The notes: generated from the sequence alone by a model not told the origin. A stretch of 31,415 nucleotides of DNA from Ruminococcus sp. UBA4350 (GCA_002394125.1 DGSY01000009.1:1-31415); one strand, 5' to 3'. Numbered from the stretch's first letter, positions 7,526 through 15,517 are shown. Numbers and translations: made by a program.

Positions 7526-8448
7526 AGAAAAAACCGTTTCTGAAAATTCTGACCGCTGCCGCAGCAGTGATCTGCGCCGGCGTGAGCCTTGTGATGCCGG
7601 TCTCGGCGAAAAGAGAGCATGAGGAAAGCATTCAGTACTGCACGCTCTACGATCCCGATGATATGTTCGCGGAATCCGAGGAGGCCTCGATCAATGAGAC
7701 GATCCGCAGCACAAGTGACGAGATTGATATGTATGTCGCGGTCAATATCCTCGGCGACAGCGGCAGCAGCTATGAAGACTATGAGGTCGAGGAATTTACC
7801 GACGACCGCTATGACGAGCTGTTCAACAAGCGCTACGAAAAAGAGCAGGACGGCATTATGCTGACGCTGAATATGCCGTCGCATTACATCTACATCTCGA
7901 CCTGCGGGCTGGGTGAGCTGTACTATTATAACGGCAGCACCGATGACCGCATCTATCAGATGAATGAGAACATGAAGGATGCGCTGCGCCGCGGCGACAA
8001 TGCCGGCGCGATCGCGCAGTTCTGCTCAGACTGCATCAAGTATTATAAGCAGGGGATCCCGGACAATGCCTATACCTATAATTCCGGAAGCGGGATGTAT
8101 GCATATAAGCAGAACGGAGAGCTTGTCTTTGCAGAGAAGCTGCCGTGGTGGTTCGGCGTCAGATGGAAGCTCTTCGGCATTCTCGCCGCGGTCTTCGGCA
8201 GCATTGCTGCGCTGATCTCGCTGCTTGTCATCAAGAGCTCCTATCAGCTGAAAAAGTCGCTGGATCCCTCCAATTATGTCAGCGAAAAGGAAACGAAATT
8301 CCTTGTCAAGGATGATATCTTCATCCGCGCACACACGACCAAGACGCATATCGACCGCAGCAGCGGCGGCGGCGGGGGCGGCGGCGGCGGAAGCTCGCAT
8401 ACCTCCTCCGGCGGATTCTCGCACGGCGGCGGCGGCAGCCACTGGTGA
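7522..8448 (+). CDS. TPM-domain membrane protein (YdjH-like)
   Basis: This gene encodes a 308-residue protein. A signal peptide (1-29, ending PVSA) is followed by an extracytoplasmic TPM domain (about 45-180) with the DEIDMYVAVNILGD and DGIMLTLNMPSHYIYIST strands typical of the family. A single membrane helix lies at about 215-238. The cytoplasmic tail ends in a Gly run and a Ser/His/Gly-rich segment finishing GGGGSHW. TPM domains occur in phosphatase-like and membrane quality-control proteins; catalysis cannot be inferred here. Low-complexity Gly/His tails of this kind are common in bacterial TPM proteins. Its start overlaps the stop of the zinc-ribbon gene, and both are served by the promoter at 6376-6404. 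Confidence 0.88.
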   Translation: MKKKPFLKILTAAAAVICAGVSLVMPVSAKREHEESIQYCTLYDPDDMFAESEEASINETIRSTSDEIDMYVAVNILGDSGSSYEDYEVEEFTDDRYDELFNKRYEKEQDGIMLTLNMPSHYIYISTCGLGELYYYNGSTDDRIYQMNENMKDALRRGDNAGAIAQFCSDCIKYYKQGIPDNAYTYNSGSGMYAYKQNGELVFAEKLPWWFGVRWKLFGILAAVFGSIAALISLLVIKSSYQLKKSLDPSNYVSEKETKFLVKDDIFIRAHTTKTHIDRSSGGGGGGGGGSSHTSSGGFSHGGGGSHW

Positions 8449-8470
8449 TCCCGAAACTGAACACTGAGCC

Positions 8471-8512
8471 TCGTGTCCGCAGCAAATGTGAAAGCATGGG
8501 CTGCGGACACGA
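8471..8512 (+). other. Perfect 13-bp hairpin in the TPM-gltX gap
   Basis: Bases 8471-8483 (TCGTGTCCGCAGC) pair exactly with 8500-8512 around a 16-base loop. No T run follows, so it is not a standard intrinsic terminator. It could be an RNA-processing or stability element, or part of a leader for gltX. The T-box sequence expected before many tRNA synthetase genes is not visible here. Confidence 0.6.
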
Positions 8513-8562
8513 ATCCTGCGGAGCAGTCCGCGCTGAACGATAAAATAAAAAGGAGAATGCAT

Positions 8563-10203
8563 ATGGATACCACAGCACTCGCAAATCTGCTGTTCCCGGA
8601 TATCACAAAGACGATCGAGGACTATGAGACGATCTATCCGCCGCGCGATCTGCCGGAGGGCGCTGTCGTCACGCGCATCGCACCGAGCCCGACCGGTTTT
8701 GTGCATCTGGGCAATCTGTACAATGCGATCGGCGAACGGCTCGCGCATCAGACCGGCGGCGTATTCTATCTCCGCATAGAGGACACCGACCAGAAGCGCG
8801 AGGTCGAGGGCGCGGTCGAGGCGGTCATTGACGCGATGACCTTCTACGGCGTCCACTTCGACGAGGGCGCGACCGCCGACGGCGAGACCGGCGCCTACGG
8901 CCCCTACCGGCAGCGGCAGCGCAAGGAGCTTTATCAGACGGTCGCAAAATCGCTGGTGCTGCGCGGCCTTGCATACCCCTGCTTCTGCACCGAGGATGAC
9001 CTCAAGGCGATGCATGAGCAGCAGGAGGCCGCAAAGGAAAATTACGGCTATTACGGCAAATATGCGCTCTGGCGCGACCGCTCCATAGAGGATATCAGAG
9101 CGGAGCTTGACAAGGGCACGGAATGGGTGCTGCGCTTCCGCTCGGAGGGCAATCCGGAGCATACGGTCGAGGTGCAGGACGGCATCCGCGGCACACTGAA
9201 AGTGCAGGAGAACTATACCGATTTCGTTCTGCTGAAATCCGACGGCATCCCGACCTATCACTTCGCCCATGTCTGCGACGATCATTTCATGCGGACAACA
9301 CACGTCATCCGCGACGAGAGCTGGCTCGCGACGCTGCCGATCCACGTGCAGCTGTTCGATACGCTCGGCTGGGCGCGGCCGGTCTACTGCCACACCGCAA
9401 CGCTGATGAAAATGGACGGCAGCTCCAAGCGCAAGCTCTCCAAGCGCAAGGATCCGGAGCTGGCACTGAGCTTTTACCGCGAGGCGGGCTTCCCGCAGGA
9501 GGCGACATGGCTCTATCTGCTGACCGTTCTCAACAGCAATTTCGAGGAATGGCATCTTGCAAATCCGGATGCGGATTCCCGTGCATTCACATTCTCACTG
9601 GAGAAGATGAGCACATCCGGTGCGCTGTTCGATCTCGAAAAGCTCGACAATATCTGCCGGGAATATCTCTCGCGGCAGTCGGCGGATACGGTCTATGACG
9701 GCCTGCTCGCATGGGCAGAGCAGTATGATCCGGCGCTCGCTGCACGGATGAAGGCAAAGTCCGATCTCTACCGCGCCGCGATCGGTGTCGGCCGCGGCGG
9801 GGACAAGCCGCGCAAGGATTACGGCAACTGGCGCGATGCGGCGGCATTCCTCAGCTTCTACGATGCCGATACCTTTACAATCACGGACAGCTGTCCGGAG
9901 AATGCAGACGGCGAAATGCGGCAGGCGATCCTGACGGCCTATCTCGATTCGCTCAGCTTTGCCGATACACCGGAGGAATGGTTCGCAAAGGTCAAGGTGC
10001 TGACAGAGCAGCTCGGCTACGCCGTCCAGCCAAAGAAATACAAGAAGAATCCGGAGCTTTACAAGGGCAGCATCGTCGATGTGACGAATCTGATTCGCGT
10101 GGCGCTGACCGGCCGTCAGAATGCACCGGATATCTGCGAGATCAGCCATGTACTCGGCGAGGCGGAAACACGCCGCCGGCTCGAAGCCTATATGCACGCA
10201 TAA
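8563..10203 (+). CDS. gltX: Glutamyl-tRNA synthetase
   Basis: This enzyme charges tRNA-Glu (and in many Firmicutes tRNA-Gln) with glutamate, using ATP, in the cytoplasm. The 546-residue protein has the class I signatures. The HIGH-type motif is in APSPTGFVHLGN (HLGN at 48-51), and the KMSKS-type motif is KLSKR at 291-295. Between them is the family-typical run IPTYHFAHVCDDHFMRTTH. It is somewhat longer than the roughly 480-residue Bacillus enzyme, owing to an N-terminal extension and a longer C-terminal part. The start at 8563 is set by AGGAG seven bases upstream; an in-frame ATG at 8557 is too close to that site. radA begins three bases after the stop, so the two are co-transcribed. Whether it is discriminating or non-discriminating cannot be told by eye. 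Confidence 0.95.
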   Translation: MDTTALANLLFPDITKTIEDYETIYPPRDLPEGAVVTRIAPSPTGFVHLGNLYNAIGERLAHQTGGVFYLRIEDTDQKREVEGAVEAVIDAMTFYGVHFDEGATADGETGAYGPYRQRQRKELYQTVAKSLVLRGLAYPCFCTEDDLKAMHEQQEAAKENYGYYGKYALWRDRSIEDIRAELDKGTEWVLRFRSEGNPEHTVEVQDGIRGTLKVQENYTDFVLLKSDGIPTYHFAHVCDDHFMRTTHVIRDESWLATLPIHVQLFDTLGWARPVYCHTATLMKMDGSSKRKLSKRKDPELALSFYREAGFPQEATWLYLLTVLNSNFEEWHLANPDADSRAFTFSLEKMSTSGALFDLEKLDNICREYLSRQSADTVYDGLLAWAEQYDPALAARMKAKSDLYRAAIGVGRGGDKPRKDYGNWRDAAAFLSFYDADTFTITDSCPENADGEMRQAILTAYLDSLSFADTPEEWFAKVKVLTEQLGYAVQPKKYKKNPELYKGSIVDVTNLIRVALTGRQNAPDICEISHVLGEAETRRRLEAYMHA

Positions 10204-10206
10204 GCA

Positions 10207-11613
10207 ATGGCAAAGGCACGCACACATTATGAATGCACCGCCTGCGGCGCGCAGTATCCGAAATGGAACGGGCGCTGCACGAGCTGCGGTGCATGGAATA
10301 CGATCGAGGAATCCCTGCCGGAGATCAAGCCGCAGGTGCGCGGCAGCATCGGCACGGGCAATGCCCGCGGTGCGGATCTCTCGGCGCAGATCCGCGAGCT
10401 TTCGGAGATCGGTACGAATGAGGATATCCGCTATGATACCGGCATCTCGGAGCTGAACCGTGTGCTCGGCGGCGGACTGGTCAAGGGCTCGGTCATTTTG
10501 CTCGGCGGCGAGCCGGGCATCGGAAAAAGTACGCTGCTGCTGCAAATCTGTCAGCATCTCGGAGAGGATCATTCCGTGCTGTATGTCTCCGGCGAGGAAT
10601 CTGCGCGGCAGATCAAGCTCCGTGCGGAGCGGCTCGGCGTCAGCACGGAGAATCTCTATCTGCTGACGGTCAGCGATGCGGAAGCGGTCTGCGAAACGAT
10701 CATGCAGTCCGAGCCGGATATCGTCATGATCGACTCGATCCAGACGATGCACATTGCCGGCATCAGCTCCGGCAGCGGCTCCGTGCCGCAGGTGCGCGAA
10801 TGCACGGCGCTGTTCATGCAGACGGCCAAGGCAAAGGAGATCCCGATTTTTCTGGTCGGTCATGTGACAAAGGACGGCACGATCGCCGGCCCGAAGGTCA
10901 TGGAGCATATCGTCGATGCGGTGCTGATTTTTGAAGGCGACCGCTATCAGAGCGTGCGCATCCTCCGCGCCGTCAAGAACCGCTTCGGCTCGACGAATGA
11001 GATCGGCGTATTTGAGATGCGCGATACGGGACTGGCGGAGGTCGAAAATCCCTCTGCGATGCTGCTGGACGGCAGACCGCTCGGCGTTTCCGGCACCTGC
11101 GTCTGCTGCATGATGGAGGGCAGCCGGCCGATCCTCGCGGAGATCCAAGCGCTCTGCGCAAAGAGTACGCTCTCGGCACCGCGCCGGACGGCGACCGGCT
11201 TTGATTATAACCGTGTGTATATTCTGCTTGCGGTACTGGAAAAGCGCATGGGGCTGTTCTTCGGGCAGCTCGACGTCTATCTGAATATCGTCGGCGGCTT
11301 CCGGATCGACGAGCCTGCGGGTGATCTTGCGGCGGCGCTGGCGCTGTATTCCGCGCTGATGGATAAGCCGGTGCCGGAGAAGATGATCGCATTCGGCGAG
11401 GTCGGACTCGGCGGCGAGCTGCGCTCCGTATCGAATGCCGTGCAGCGCATTCAGGAGGCAGAGCGGCTCGGCTTCACGGTCTGTGTCCTGCCGAAGCAGA
11501 CGCTCCGCGGTCTCCAGAAGGATCGCTTCACGATCGCGCTGGAGGGCGTCGGCAGTCTGCGCGAGGCATTCGCCGTGCTGGAAAAATACGCCGGAAAAAA
11601 GGCGGCGCGATGA
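10207..11613 (+). CDS. radA: DNA repair protein RadA
   Basis: RadA is a RecA-related ATPase that promotes branch migration during homologous recombination. The 468-residue protein has all hallmarks: an N-terminal zinc finger (C10, C13, C24, C27), Walker A GGEPGIGKST at 100-109, Walker B-type VMIDSIQT, the RadA-specific KNRFG at 257-261, and a C-terminal Lon-protease-like domain ending in VRSVSNAVQRIQEAE-like sequence. The length is normal for the family. It follows gltX by three bases and overlaps the next gene by four, so it sits inside an operon with unrelated neighbours. I see no good separate ribosome binding site, which suggests coupling to gltX translation. Confidence 0.96.
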   Translation: MAKARTHYECTACGAQYPKWNGRCTSCGAWNTIEESLPEIKPQVRGSIGTGNARGADLSAQIRELSEIGTNEDIRYDTGISELNRVLGGGLVKGSVILLGGEPGIGKSTLLLQICQHLGEDHSVLYVSGEESARQIKLRAERLGVSTENLYLLTVSDAEAVCETIMQSEPDIVMIDSIQTMHIAGISSGSGSVPQVRECTALFMQTAKAKEIPIFLVGHVTKDGTIAGPKVMEHIVDAVLIFEGDRYQSVRILRAVKNRFGSTNEIGVFEMRDTGLAEVENPSAMLLDGRPLGVSGTCVCCMMEGSRPILAEIQALCAKSTLSAPRRTATGFDYNRVYILLAVLEKRMGLFFGQLDVYLNIVGGFRIDEPAGDLAAALALYSALMDKPVPEKMIAFGEVGLGGELRSVSNAVQRIQEAERLGFTVCVLPKQTLRGLQKDRFTIALEGVGSLREAFAVLEKYAGKKAAR

Positions 11614-12137
11614 AGCGGAAAATCATCATGGCTTCTGTGCTGGTGCTTGGTGCATTCATCACATTCATTCTGCTGTATCTGCATTTTTCGGCGGGCTGGA
11701 TGTATTCCTGTGCCATCACATTCGGCACATTCAGCTATCATCTCTGGATGCGGCTCGCGGTAGGGTACATCATGGACGGGATCATGCACAACCGCGCAGA
11801 TCTGACAAAATCATGGTATCAGCCGCGCAAATGGGAAAAGCCGCTTTACCGCCTGCTGCGCGTGAAGCAGTGGAAGCAGCATATCCCGACCTTTGCGCCG
11901 GAGAGCTTTTCGCCGGAGCTTCATTCATGGTCGGAGATCGCGCAGGCCATGTGTCAGTCGGAGATCGTGCATGAGATCATCATGCTGCTCAGCTTTGTGC
12001 CGCTGCTCGGCGCGGTGCCGTTCGGCGCATTCGGCGTATTCCTGCTGACCTCTGTCGGTGCGGCGCTGACGGATTCGGTTTTTGTGATATTGCAGCGCTA
12101 TAACCGCCCGCGCATCATGCGGCTGATGAACCGGTGA
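11610..12137 (+). CDS. CrtO-like membrane acyltransferase family protein
   Basis: This gene encodes a 175-residue membrane protein with hydrophobic segments at about 5-25, 33-55 and 125-160. The sequence WMRLAVGYIMDG, followed by SWYQPRKWEKPLYRLLRVKQWKQHIPTF, resembles the glycosyl-4,4'-diaponeurosporenoate acyltransferase (CrtO) family, which acylates a carotenoid sugar in Staphylococcus. No carotenoid genes are visible, so the true substrate is unknown and may be another surface or membrane molecule. Its ATG overlaps the radA stop (ATGA), so it is translated in the same operon. Family assignment is by recognition of the W-rich motif and length; function is inference. Confidence 0.7.
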   Translation: MKRKIIMASVLVLGAFITFILLYLHFSAGWMYSCAITFGTFSYHLWMRLAVGYIMDGIMHNRADLTKSWYQPRKWEKPLYRLLRVKQWKQHIPTFAPESFSPELHSWSEIAQAMCQSEIVHEIIMLLSFVPLLGAVPFGAFGVFLLTSVGAALTDSVFVILQRYNRPRIMRLMNR

Positions 12138-12167
12138 GAATCAGCATCAATTATTAGGAGAATCGCA

Positions 12168-12713
12168 ATGCATTTTGACATACCCTTTGCGGTATTTGAA
12201 CTCATATTTACGGGCGTCTGGCTTCTGGTCAGGGTGATCGTCTGGGTGAAGAACCGTCAGATCGACCCGAAGCGGGAGGCCGTTCTGCTGCTGATGTATA
12301 TCAATCTGGCAGTGGTGTTCCGCTTCACATTTTTCCCGATGGCGCGTGTGGACGGACATATCATGCCGCTGCCGTTCGACACGGAACTGAACTCGCCGCT
12401 GCGGATCAATCTCCGGCCGTTCGTGCATATGAATGACTATGCGCTCCGGCGGGATTTTCTGGTGAATCTGCTCGGCAATATCGCGATGTTCATTCCGACG
12501 GGCATTGTCATGCCGGCTATTTATCCGCAGCTCCGCAGCTTCGGGAAAACGCTGCTTGCGGGCGCAGAACTGTCACTGTGCATTGAGCTGGCGCAGCTGC
12601 CGTTCTATACAAGGGCCTCGGATATCGACGACCTGCTGCTGAATACGGCGGGCGTTGTGATCGGTTACGGTATTTTTGCACTGGTACGCCGGCTGCGCCG
12701 CGTCAGGCAGTGA
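12168..12713 (+). CDS. VanZ-like family membrane protein
   Basis: This gene encodes a 181-residue integral membrane protein with about four hydrophobic segments. The family signature is clear: LVNLLGNIAMFIPTGIVMP in the middle, and IELAQLPFYTRASDIDDLLLNTAGVVIGY near the C-terminus, with the conserved Asp pair before the last helix. VanZ proteins of this type are linked to low-level teicoplanin resistance in some enterococci, but most chromosomal members have no known substrate. It has its own TAGGAG ribosome binding site and begins 30 bases after the CrtO-like gene in the same direction. Membership is confident; a resistance role is not implied. Confidence 0.88.
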   Translation: MHFDIPFAVFELIFTGVWLLVRVIVWVKNRQIDPKREAVLLLMYINLAVVFRFTFFPMARVDGHIMPLPFDTELNSPLRINLRPFVHMNDYALRRDFLVNLLGNIAMFIPTGIVMPAIYPQLRSFGKTLLAGAELSLCIELAQLPFYTRASDIDDLLLNTAGVVIGYGIFALVRRLRRVRQ

Positions 12714-12745
12714 TGCGGACCGCTTTTTCGTAGAGGAGACAAATT

Positions 12746-13258
12746 ATGCCTAATTATTTCAGCATCCGGCGCAGTGATCCGCCGGAGGAGAGGATCAGCA
12801 TTTCCGACCGCGGCACGGATGCGCTGATGAATATTCTGCTGCTGGCTGCCTCGGAACTCGCAGAGACTGAATCGCAGAAGCGTATGACGGTCTGGCTGGC
12901 AGAGCATGACCGCAAGCGCGGGCGCGGCACGATGGGATTCTGCATTGCGGAAATGCCGTGGGCAGCAGAGAGCTTTGCGGCGGATAAGCGGTTTCTGGTC
13001 GCCGTGACCGATGCCGCATCGCAACAGACCGGCTGGGAAAAACTCGATTACCGGCCGAATTCCGATGCGCTGATGCCGATGCTCCGCTGGTTCCGGAAGG
13101 CGTTCTTCCGGTTGCAGCCTGCGGATGTCAATCCGCACGCACTGGAGAGCTGGCTTGCGGATATGGAGCCGGATGATCCGGCGCTGAACGGCTATCCGCG
13201 CTGCCCGCGGCACGGGATCTATCTCTCGTGGTGCGGCTGCCAGATCTGTAATTCATGA
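12746..13258 (+). CDS. Small protein with C-terminal Cys/His cluster, unknown function
   Basis: This gene encodes a soluble 170-residue protein that I do not recognise. It has a clear GAGGAGA ribosome binding site and follows the VanZ-like gene by 32 bases. The first two thirds are alpha/beta with WLAEHDRKRGRGTMGF in the middle. The last residues, CPRHGIYLSWCGCQICNS, hold C-x2-H and C-x-C-x2-C, a plausible metal site at the extreme C-terminus. It is the last gene of the gltX-radA operon and is followed directly by tandem palindromic repeats rather than a standard terminator. Confidence 0.75.
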   Translation: MPNYFSIRRSDPPEERISISDRGTDALMNILLLAASELAETESQKRMTVWLAEHDRKRGRGTMGFCIAEMPWAAESFAADKRFLVAVTDAASQQTGWEKLDYRPNSDALMPMLRWFRKAFFRLQPADVNPHALESWLADMEPDDPALNGYPRCPRHGIYLSWCGCQICNS

Positions 13259-13269
13259 TGCCCCGGCCG

Positions 13270-13368
13270 GCAGTGCCGGAGCCGATTTGCTAAAGTCACC
13301 GAGCAGTGCCCGGCTCCGATTTGCTAAAGGCACCGGGCAGTGCCCGGCTCCGATTTGCTAAAGGCACG
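13270..13368 (+). repeat. Three tandem 33-34 bp units of the palindromic repeat end
   Basis: Units start at GCAGTGCC at 13270, 13303 and 13337. Each runs through CCGATTTGCTAAAG to CAC. The last two are nearly identical; the first differs at a few bases. Each unit is itself a copy of the terminal motif of the palindromic family seen elsewhere in the window, so the left end of the element at 13333-13549 has been triplicated. Confidence 0.8.
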
Positions 13369-13549
13369 GTCGCGCCCACATACCCAAGCACACAGGAACA
13401 CGCTGCTGTTCGCAGCTTTTGTAAAGTGACATCTCCTCATCGCTTGGAGAAGTGACTGCACAGAAGCCGCAAACAGCGGCGTGTATTTGTTTGATTGGAG
13501 CCATGAGCGCGACCGCAGCTTTAGCATAACGGCAGCGGGCACTGCCCGC
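13333..13549. repeat. Palindromic element (~217 bp) plus conserved tail
   Basis: Arms pair around position 13441: 13401-13436 with 13446-13481 (36 bases, about eight differences), 13355-13400 with 13482-13527, and the ends CGGGCAGTGCCCG with CGGGCACTGCCCG. All share one axis without gaps. Directly after it, 13550-13632 holds the module of about 60-80 bases that also forms both ends of the giant palindrome at 1335-1975. Bases 13633-13807 show nothing further that I can identify. The interval 13259-13901 has no credible gene. Confidence 0.75.
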
Positions 13550-13807
13550 CCCTCTCTTGTGGTTCCCCCTCGCACCCTGCGGAACGGCAGAAACGAAAAT
13601 CAAAACAATCAAAGCGAAATGCCACCCAAAGCCCTCACCCGTTCAGGCTATATGAAAAACAGCTCTTTGATCGTCTCCGGATCTATCGCAAAAATATTAA
13701 CATACAAAAGCGGAAAAAGTGTAACGAAAACCTTTGCACCTCTCCCATGTTTTCTCAGCAACTTCTCCATTTTTGCCCGCTGCCCGCACCTTTCACACAG
13801 CTTTCAC

Positions 13808-13836
13808 TTGACAGATCACCGATTCTGTGCTATAAT
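13808..13836 (+). promoter_or_regulatory. Consensus promoter of the tetR-fab operon
   Basis: TTGACA at 13808-13813, exactly 17 bases, TATAAT at 13831-13836. The start point falls near 13843, inside the operator. It is the only strong promoter I see before accA, so it probably drives the whole ten-gene operon. Confidence 0.88.
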
Positions 13837-13866
13837 AGCACATGGTGTGCTGGCACACTGTGTGCT
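13826..13866 (+). promoter_or_regulatory. Inverted-repeat operator for the TetR regulator
   Basis: AGCACATGGTGTGC (13837-13850) and GCACACTGTGTGCT (13853-13866) are inverted copies with two mismatches and a two-base gap. A further TGTGCT at 13826-13831 forms another inverted pair with AGCACA across the -10. The array covers the -10 and the start point, so protein bound there would block RNA polymerase. The encoded TetR protein begins 36 bases downstream, which argues for autoregulation. Confidence 0.75.
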
Positions 13867-13901
13867 GACACCCCTACATCACTGAAAGGAGTCCGGATCG
13901 C

Positions 13902-14507
13902 ATGGCATCCACAACCGATTCCGAATCATCAAAGCCGGCACGCATCCGGGACGAAATCTCCGAACGTATCATCGAAATCGTCGCCCGCATCGCCGAAGAG
14001 GAGGGCGCGCATAAAGTCACAGTACGGAAGATCATCGCTGAGTTAGGTGTGACAAACCGCGTGTTCTATAACCGCTTCGCGAACTGCGACGAGGTTCTGC
14101 GCATCGTCTACCGCAATGCAATCGTGCATATGCGCGAAAATATCAAGCCGGAATTTCACGACAGGGAGAGCTTTGAGCGGTTCTGCATTGATACTGCCGT
14201 CAGCGTGCTGATGCAGACCTACGATGTCAAGATGCAGTTCCGGCGCTATGTCTTTGAGCATGACTCCCTCACCGAGGAAAACCGCCGCTGGTGGTACGAT
14301 AAGATCAAAAAATATTACCGGTATGCGCTGGAGCAGGGCTTCGCAAAGCAGGTCGATGCGGACGCGCTCTGCTATGCGATCTGGTGCTTTTGCAGAGGCT
14401 ATTATGCCGATGCCGTTTCCCGTCAGCTTACCAAAGAGGAAGCCGTGCATTACTTCACCTTCGGCTTCAACTGTCTCCTGAACGGCGTTGTCGCCGGCAG
14501 AGACTGA
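13902..14507 (+). CDS. TetR-family regulator of the fatty-acid operon
   Basis: This gene encodes a 201-residue protein. The N-terminal helix-turn-helix (about 18-62) has KVTVRKIIAELGVTNRVFYNRF, the classic TetR recognition-helix pattern. The C-terminal part is all-helical and variable, as expected for the ligand and dimerisation domain. AAAGGAG lies ten bases before the ATG. The gene is first in the operon, 25 bases before fabH, and its own promoter carries a large inverted-repeat operator. The simplest reading is a repressor that senses an acyl-CoA, acyl-ACP or related signal and controls fatty-acid synthesis. FabT (MarR family) and FapR are the better-known Firmicute regulators of this pathway, so a TetR member in this position is notable. 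The ligand is unknown. Confidence 0.9.
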   Translation: MASTTDSESSKPARIRDEISERIIEIVARIAEEEGAHKVTVRKIIAELGVTNRVFYNRFANCDEVLRIVYRNAIVHMRENIKPEFHDRESFERFCIDTAVSVLMQTYDVKMQFRRYVFEHDSLTEENRRWWYDKIKKYYRYALEQGFAKQVDADALCYAIWCFCRGYYADAVSRQLTKEEAVHYFTFGFNCLLNGVVAGRD

Positions 14508-14532
14508 TTATATTACGAATGGAGATCGCGGA

Positions 14533-15486
14533 ATGAGTATTCAGATTCTCGGCACGGGTTCCTATGTGCCGGAAAAGATCGTGACAAACGATGACCTTTC
14601 CAAAATGGTCGAGACCTCGGACGAATGGATCACGCAGCGCGTCGGCGTGCGGGAGCGTCATGTTTCCGTACATGAGTCGGCTGCGGAAATGGGCGCGATC
14701 GCGGCACAGCGTGCGCTCGAAGCGGCAGGCATCACCGCGGATCAGCTCGGACTGATCGTCGGTGCGACGGTCTCCGCCGATTACGGCTGCCCGTCGCTCT
14801 CGGCAGCGATCCAGAATGCGATCGGCGCAAGCTGCCCCGCATTCGATGTCAATTCCGCTTGCAGCGGCTTTATGTTCGCGCTCGATACCGCCGCGGCATT
14901 CATCGCAAGAGGCGGGATTCGGTATGCGCTCGTGCTGGGCGCGGAGCGTCTCAGCCGCATCCTCGACTGGACAGACCGTAGCACCTGCGTCATTTTCGGT
15001 GACGGTGCCGGCGCCGCTGTCGTCGCACCCGGCGAGAGCTATCTGGCCTCGCATCTCTTTACATCGGGCAATGATTCCGTGCTTTCGATCCCGCTCGGCA
15101 AGGGCAATTCGCCGTTCTATGAAAAGGATGTCGAGCCGCTTGCCGTTCACATGAGCGGGCAGGAGACATTCAAATTTGCCGTCAAGCAGATCGTCGGCGA
15201 TATTAAGCTGATCTGCGAACAAGCCGGCATCTCGCCGGAGCAGATCGACTATATCGTTCCGCATCAGGCGAATATCCGCATCATCGACCTCGCGGCGCGG
15301 CGGCTCGGTGTGCCGATGGAGAAATTCATCGTCAATATTGAGAAGATCGGCAATACCTCATCCGCAAGCGTTCCGATCTCCTTTGACGGACTTGTCCGGA
15401 GCGGCAAACTCAAAAAGGGCGATCTCATCGTCCTCTGCGCATTCGGCGGCGGCCTTTCCAGCGGCGCCTGCCTGCTGCGCTGGTAA
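14533..15486 (+). CDS. fabH: 3-oxoacyl-ACP synthase III
   Basis: This enzyme starts fatty-acid synthesis by condensing an acyl-CoA primer with malonyl-ACP. The 317-residue protein has the catalytic triad: Cys110 in VNSACSGF, the His in VPHQANIRI, and the Asn in GNTSSASVP. The length is normal. The reading frame is open further upstream, but the start at 14533 (MSIQILGTGSYVPEK) fits the family and is preceded by GGAG. It is the first enzyme gene after tetR. A gap of about 77 bases before acpP holds a short hairpin, the largest gap between adjacent genes in the operon apart from accD-accA. Confidence 0.96.
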   Translation: MSIQILGTGSYVPEKIVTNDDLSKMVETSDEWITQRVGVRERHVSVHESAAEMGAIAAQRALEAAGITADQLGLIVGATVSADYGCPSLSAAIQNAIGASCPAFDVNSACSGFMFALDTAAAFIARGGIRYALVLGAERLSRILDWTDRSTCVIFGDGAGAAVVAPGESYLASHLFTSGNDSVLSIPLGKGNSPFYEKDVEPLAVHMSGQETFKFAVKQIVGDIKLICEQAGISPEQIDYIVPHQANIRIIDLAARRLGVPMEKFIVNIEKIGNTSSASVPISFDGLVRSGKLKKGDLIVLCAFGGGLSSGACLLRW

Positions 15487-15500
15487 TATCATCGTTATCA

Positions 15501-15517
15501 ATAAGCCGGCGGCTTAT
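15501..15517 (+). other. Hairpin between fabH and acpP
   Basis: ATAAGCC pairs with GGCTTAT around a three-base loop; no T run follows. Acyl carrier protein is needed in excess over the enzymes, and stems at this position often protect or process the message. That function is inference. Confidence 0.5.

Noticed and set aside
8449..8562. T-box leader before gltX
   Set aside because: The conserved T-box sequence and a terminator/antiterminator pair are not present; only one plain hairpin is seen.
11610..12137. Carotenoid (staphyloxanthin-type) pathway suggested by the CrtO-like gene
   Set aside because: No desaturase, glycosyltransferase or aldehyde dehydrogenase of that pathway is nearby; the family is wider than its named member.
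13270..13368. Three spaced repeats considered as a short CRISPR array
   Set aside because: The units are tandem with no unique spacers, and each is a copy of a dispersed palindrome end; no cas gene is present.
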